DNA from: JAMCZZ01 sp964363695
Lineage (GTDB): Bacteria; Patescibacteriota; UBA1384; XYA2-FULL-43-10; 1-14-0-10-43-13
DNA length: 19,612 nt
Assembly (NCBI GenBank): GCA_964363695.1
Contig: CAYIJI010000016.1
Coordinates: 1 to 19,612 of the forward strand
Reading direction: 5' to 3'
Positions 16,421-19,612 of the stretch are shown one piece after another. Under the pieces are notes generated by a model. The model made no database searches and had not been told where the DNA came from. It saw only the letters and a program-made list of their open reading frames with translations. The position numbers and the translations under genes are program-made. Every line of letters begins with the position of its first letter. Position 1 is the stretch's first letter.

Positions 16421-17739
16421 TTTTTATCGAAAGCCCAAAAGTTAAAGCCTGGGGATGCATAATTACTTAAATTAGTGGAAAACTCAAAGCCCATTGCATT
16501 TGCGGTTCCCTGGCCCACTCTGACTTTATTTCCTGTGGGATTATTTGTTATAAGAGAATTATTTTTGTCATCAATACCTGTTATCACCACAAAGTGACCG
16601 TTTGTATGAATGGCCCTGTTCGTCCCGGGAGGAGTATAGCCTCCACTTGAATTTATCTGCCATAGAACAGGATGGCCGGTATTTAGTTCGGATTTAATTG
16701 CATCGAGTGGGAACTCCTTTTTATCCGCGGATCCGATTTGTGAAGCTTTCATGCCATTTTGGCTCGCGAACTTAACTATTCTGTCAGTACTAAGATCTGG
16801 AGTAGAGCCGGAAATTCTTTTAATATCATTTGCTACATCCATGGGCGATACAGAATTTTTGTTGAAAAATCTATCAATCATTGCAAGGGAGGTTAAACCA
16901 CATCCTTTCTGACCAATAGTATCTCCGCTCCCGAACCCCGGCCGGTCGTTTTTCCACTCTGGATCATTTTGAGTCAAGAACGGTACTGGAATGCCGCTGC
17001 CTAAATTTTGGCTGCAATGTCCATTTAATTCTTGAAAGGAAACCCAAGCTCTTTCATGATATTTTTTGGTTGTGTTCGGAGGATCTGATTGGCTGTAGCC
17101 TGAGTTCTTCCATCTCTTACACATATCCGGTCCACCGTTATATCCTGCAGCTAGACATTGGATTTCATTTTGATTAGACGTATTTATCGGAATGCCTGAA
17201 AAATGTGCAACTTCATATAATACCCCTCCTGCAGCGATTGCAGCGTCGTCGAAATTATTTGGGTTTCCATCTCCAGTAACTAATCCAAGCCGGCTCACTG
17301 TCATCCATTTATTGTCAAAGTTTTCGATTTGAAAGGGACCAATACCATTACCTCCCTGATTCCAATTGGTCTCTGTAATGGCTTTTTGTGGCCAAGAATT
17401 CCCATGCTCTGATAAGAAAACAGCTCCTAATAATGCGGGTTGAATGGGTAATTTATCGCCGACTCTTGAGAATTCATTTGCAGCTTTTTCTATCGCGTCT
17501 TTGTATCCGCTCGGTGCACCATCCCAAGAAGTACAATTTATATTACCGGCTAAAGCAGTTGTATTCGGCGCTGGTTCCCGCATCAACTTTCCTACTGATC
17601 CGGACCAGATGCCGGCAAAAGCGGCCGCCGGCAGAAGCGACAATACAAAAACAACAGCAATCCCAATTATCGTTGACCGAAGCCTATTTCCCTTTTGCGG
17701 CTCTGCTGAATTTATATTTTGTGGTGATTCTTCCTCCAT
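16417..17739 (-). CDS. Bifunctional peptidoglycan hydrolase: transglycosylase-like plus C39-like peptidase
   Basis: Counting from the ATG at 17739 the protein has 440 residues. A membrane segment or uncleaved signal (about 22-43) is followed by a lysozyme/lytic-transglycosylase-like domain (about 70-240): FLSEHG with likely catalytic Glu111, GIGPFQI (132-138, the equivalent of the GLMQI motif) and AAGYNGG (197-203). The second domain (about 250-440) matches peptidase C39-like family 2: QNDPEW (257-262), TIGQKGCGLTSLAM with Cys280, GHFVVITGID with His382, and NNP near 399-401, where the more usual Asp is Asn. Such fusions cut glycan strands and peptide bridges and serve as wall-opening enzymes of type IV secretion and conjugation (VirB1- or CwlT-like). 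It lies just downstream of the VirB4 gene. Start: the in-frame TTG at 17751 is possible, but neither has a strong ribosome site; I prefer ATG with GAG 7 nt upstream. Confidence 0.88.
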   Translation of the reverse strand: MEEESPQNINSAEPQKGNRLRSTIIGIAVVFVLSLLPAAAFAGIWSGSVGKLMREPAPNTTALAGNINCTSWDGAPSGYKDAIEKAANEFSRVGDKLPIQPALLGAVFLSEHGNSWPQKAITETNWNQGGNGIGPFQIENFDNKWMTVSRLGLVTGDGNPNNFDDAAIAAGGVLYEVAHFSGIPINTSNQNEIQCLAAGYNGGPDMCKRWKNSGYSQSDPPNTTKKYHERAWVSFQELNGHCSQNLGSGIPVPFLTQNDPEWKNDRPGFGSGDTIGQKGCGLTSLAMIDRFFNKNSVSPMDVANDIKRISGSTPDLSTDRIVKFASQNGMKASQIGSADKKEFPLDAIKSELNTGHPVLWQINSSGGYTPPGTNRAIHTNGHFVVITGIDDKNNSLITNNPTGNKVRVGQGTANAMGFEFSTNLSNYASPGFNFWAFDKK

Positions 17740-17750
17740 CGATGCTCTCA

Positions 17751-17827
17751 AGAATACAGAATACAGCTAGGCAGATAACAGAACTGCAAACCTCTGTTAT
17801 CTGATATCTGTTATCTGATATCTGTTA
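17751..17827. repeat. Heptamer microrepeats and hairpin between the VirB4 and hydrolase genes
   Basis: Almost the whole gap is repeated sequence. AGAATAC occurs twice in tandem (17751-17764). CTGTTATCTGATAT occurs twice in tandem (17794-17807, 17808-17821) plus CTGTTA. In the minus-strand sense the latter reads as alternating 7-nt units AACAGAT and ATCAGAT. CAGATAACAG at 17772-17781 is the exact complement of CTGTTATCTG at 17794-17803, giving a 10-bp hairpin with a 12-nt loop. No U-run follows in the direction of transcription. Confidence 0.7.
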
Positions 17828-17828
17828 A

Positions 17829-19612
17829 TTATTCTTCAATCATTTTACTGGGATCGGTGTTTATTATCTTGTCTTCCGTATAGGATGCTACTACTTTCAT
17901 TGCCACGTGGTTCAAACCGGCGAAGAACAAACCCTCTCCCACGTCTGATTCAAGTAGCAAATATTTTTCCCCTTCGGTTAAGTTAAATACTTCCGACACA
18001 ATGTCGATTGATGCGGTGGATTGCTTCATTAAGATCTGCATCGAGGAGTTGGCAACTACCGCTTTTCCGTATTTGCTGCCCAAAAAGTCCTCGACATCTT
18101 GGCTGATGATGGTTAGGCCGAGGTAATATTTTCTTGACCGCTTTGCCAGTCCGTGCAGGAACTTGGCCGAGTCTTCGTATTGCATCATCCACCATGCCTC
18201 GTCGATGATCATCACTCTTTTCTTCATATCCATTCTGATCTTGGTCCAGATATAATCGAGGATCGTGTACATAGCAACGGGGCGGAGCTGTTCTTCTAAA
18301 TCTCTTACAGAGAAAACGACAAAGCCCGGGTTAAGCTGAAAATTGGTTTTCTGGTTATAGAGCGAAGCAAACGTCCCTTCAACGTATTTTGACAGGCGAG
18401 CTCGCAGTGATCCCGAACCATTCATATTAGCTAGAACATTATAAAAATCCTGCATAAGCGGCGGCTCGTTGTTTTGGCTTTCTGGGTCGGTTGTGATGTC
18501 TTTTAGTGCATAGGTTTCATACAATGCCTTATCAACTAGAGCGTCTTCTTCGGGGTTGAGCCCTCCGACCATTAAATTAACCAAGCCGTGCAGGGAGGCA
18601 ATTGTAGAGCGGAGCACATCTTCGCCGGACTCCTGCGCTCCGACAGGAAGGTCAAAGGGGTTTATTCTCTTGTTAGAATTTAATGATATTTCCAAATAGC
18701 TTCCGCCGACAGATTCACACAAAGCCTTGTATTCATTCTCCGGGTCTATCACAATGACGTCTGTTCCAAGCATCAAGTATCTTAACGCTTCAAGCTTCAC
18801 AAAATAAGATTTACCTGAGCCTGACTTGGCAAATACAACAGCGTTTGCATTTTCCAGATTGAAACGGTCGAAAATTATGAGAGAATTATTGTGGCGGTTT
18901 ATGCCGTAAAGGATTCCATCGTCTTGGGTTAGCTCGGTTGAGGTGAAGGGGAAAGTAGAGGAGAGGGATCCGGTGTCAAAGTTGCGGAGGACATTGAGCT
19001 CGTCAACCATCAGAGGTAAAGTCGAGGTAAACCCCTGCTCCATTTGAAATAAGGCTTCTTTTGTATAGATCAAAAGCCCGCCAAGAGTGGATTCCAGCTG
19101 TTCCGTTACTGTTTTGAGCTCTTCTAAAGAGCTGGCGTAAATTGTAAAGTACAAGCCGAAGTGAAAAAGCCTTACCTCGCCCCGTTGCAGTACGTCTCGA
19201 AGAGCTTCTACATCGCCTAATGCGGTTTCCATCTCAGGGTCTCTTGGAGCGCCTTTTTCCTGCCCGATCATCATCGAGGATTCAATTTTGCCAACCTGCT
19301 TTTTAAGGTCCGTCATTACATCCTTGGACTCAAGGGGGTGGATGTGCATTCCGACATCGATCGTTATGTCGTAATTGATGATGGGTGAGAGCCAATTGGT
19401 TTCAATATATCTTGGGTAGGTAAAAACAAATAATGTTTTAGTGAATAGAGAGCCGATTTGAAGGTAGTTAGAATTAACGACAAAAGCAGCCGGAGCGATA
19501 ATGTCTTTGACTGAAGATGTGCCCTGGGCCAGGTCCTCCGCGGGAATGCCCATAGCCGCAATATTCTCACGGCTTTTTATGTTTGACTGCGCAATAGCCC
19601 GAGGATCATCAT
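17829..19612 (-). CDS. VirB4-family type IV secretion ATPase (5' end outside window)
   Basis: Positions 17829-19612 form one open frame that runs off the right edge without a stop or a clear start; the frame reads DDPRAIAQSNIKSRENIAA before the internal Met at 19553. Counting from that Met, the Walker A motif is AKSGSGKS at 242-249 (Ala instead of the first Gly, an allowed variant), IDPENEY at 269-275 is typical of VirB4/TraC proteins, and Walker B is MIIDEAWW at 448-455. The part before Walker A corresponds to the VirB4 N-terminal domain. VirB4 proteins are cytoplasmic, membrane-associated AAA+-like ATPases that energise type IV secretion assembly and substrate transfer. It is the most upstream gene seen of the minus-strand cluster and implies that other secretion genes (for example PrgI- or VirB6-like) lie beyond the right edge. 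The stop is followed by a repeat-rich gap, then the wall hydrolase. Confidence 0.92.
   Translation of the reverse strand, partial: DDPRAIAQSNIKSRENIAAMGIPAEDLAQGTSSVKDIIAPAAFVVNSNYLQIGSLFTKTLFVFTYPRYIETNWLSPIINYDITIDVGMHIHPLESKDVMTDLKKQVGKIESSMMIGQEKGAPRDPEMETALGDVEALRDVLQRGEVRLFHFGLYFTIYASSLEELKTVTEQLESTLGGLLIYTKEALFQMEQGFTSTLPLMVDELNVLRNFDTGSLSSTFPFTSTELTQDDGILYGINRHNNSLIIFDRFNLENANAVVFAKSGSGKSYFVKLEALRYLMLGTDVIVIDPENEYKALCESVGGSYLEISLNSNKRINPFDLPVGAQESGEDVLRSTIASLHGLVNLMVGGLNPEEDALVDKALYETYALKDITTDPESQNNEPPLMQDFYNVLANMNGSGSLRARLSKYVEGTFASLYNQKTNFQLNPGFVVFSVRDLEEQLRPVAMYTILDYIWTKIRMDMKKRVMIIDEAWWMMQYEDSAKFLHGLAKRSRKYYLGLTIISQDVEDFLGSKYGKAVVANSSMQILMKQSTASIDIVSEVFNLTEGEKYLLLESDVGEGLFFAGLNHVAMKVVASYTEDKIINTDPSKMIEE

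Noticed and set aside
17739..17751. TTG at 17751 as the start of the peptidoglycan hydrolase
   Set aside because: It would add only four residues, has no ribosome site upstream, and the ATG at 17739 is in frame with a weak GAG site at suitable spacing. It cannot be fully excluded.
17794..17827. CTGTTATCTGATAT array as a CRISPR remnant
   Set aside because: The units are contiguous with no unique spacers, and no cas gene is present.

Overview
The window most likely comes from a member of the Patescibacteria (Candidate Phyla Radiation) or a similar small-genome lineage. The evidence is indirect. A VirB4-type ATPase is followed by a fused transglycosylase/C39-like hydrolase, a PEGA/beta-propeller protein, a membrane-anchored LytM-like protein and a 2,797-residue exported protein. 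DNA is AT-leaning, the genes are tightly packed, and the gaps hold short 7-8 nt microrepeats. TGA works as a stop codon (two ATGA gene overlaps), which argues against the lineages that recode TGA. No rRNA or tRNA is present to settle the taxonomy.

Layout. Positions 1-334 hold copies of a dispersed TGTCAT-type inverted repeat, a hairpin and a sigma70-like promoter. Two plus-strand genes follow, each with a strong Shine-Dalgarno sequence and its own intrinsic terminator: a secreted Ser/Arg-rich protein (335-1204) and a small lipoprotein (1341-1706). Everything from 1753 to 19612 is on the minus strand, so it is transcribed from right to left: VirB4-like ATPase (5' end outside the window), peptidoglycan hydrolase, PEGA/propeller protein, LytM-like pseudoenzyme, the giant protein, and a membrane-anchored HExxH metalloprotease with DUF2341 and LamG-type C-terminal domains.

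How the genes may work together (inference). VirB4 powers assembly of type IV secretion machines. The transglycosylase/C39 protein would open the cell wall locally, as VirB1/CwlT-type proteins do. The PEGA/propeller protein and the LytM-like protein, each with one membrane anchor, look like envelope scaffold parts. The LytM-like protein is start-stop coupled to the giant protein, which has a signal peptide, a recurring motif of about 19 residues, many cysteines and a hydrophobic C-terminal region. The last gene would put a protease with glycan- or protein-binding modules on the cell surface. Taken together this looks like an envelope-spanning, possibly host-contact or conjugation-like apparatus built around one giant exported protein. 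I know of no described system with exactly this set, but I could not search for one.
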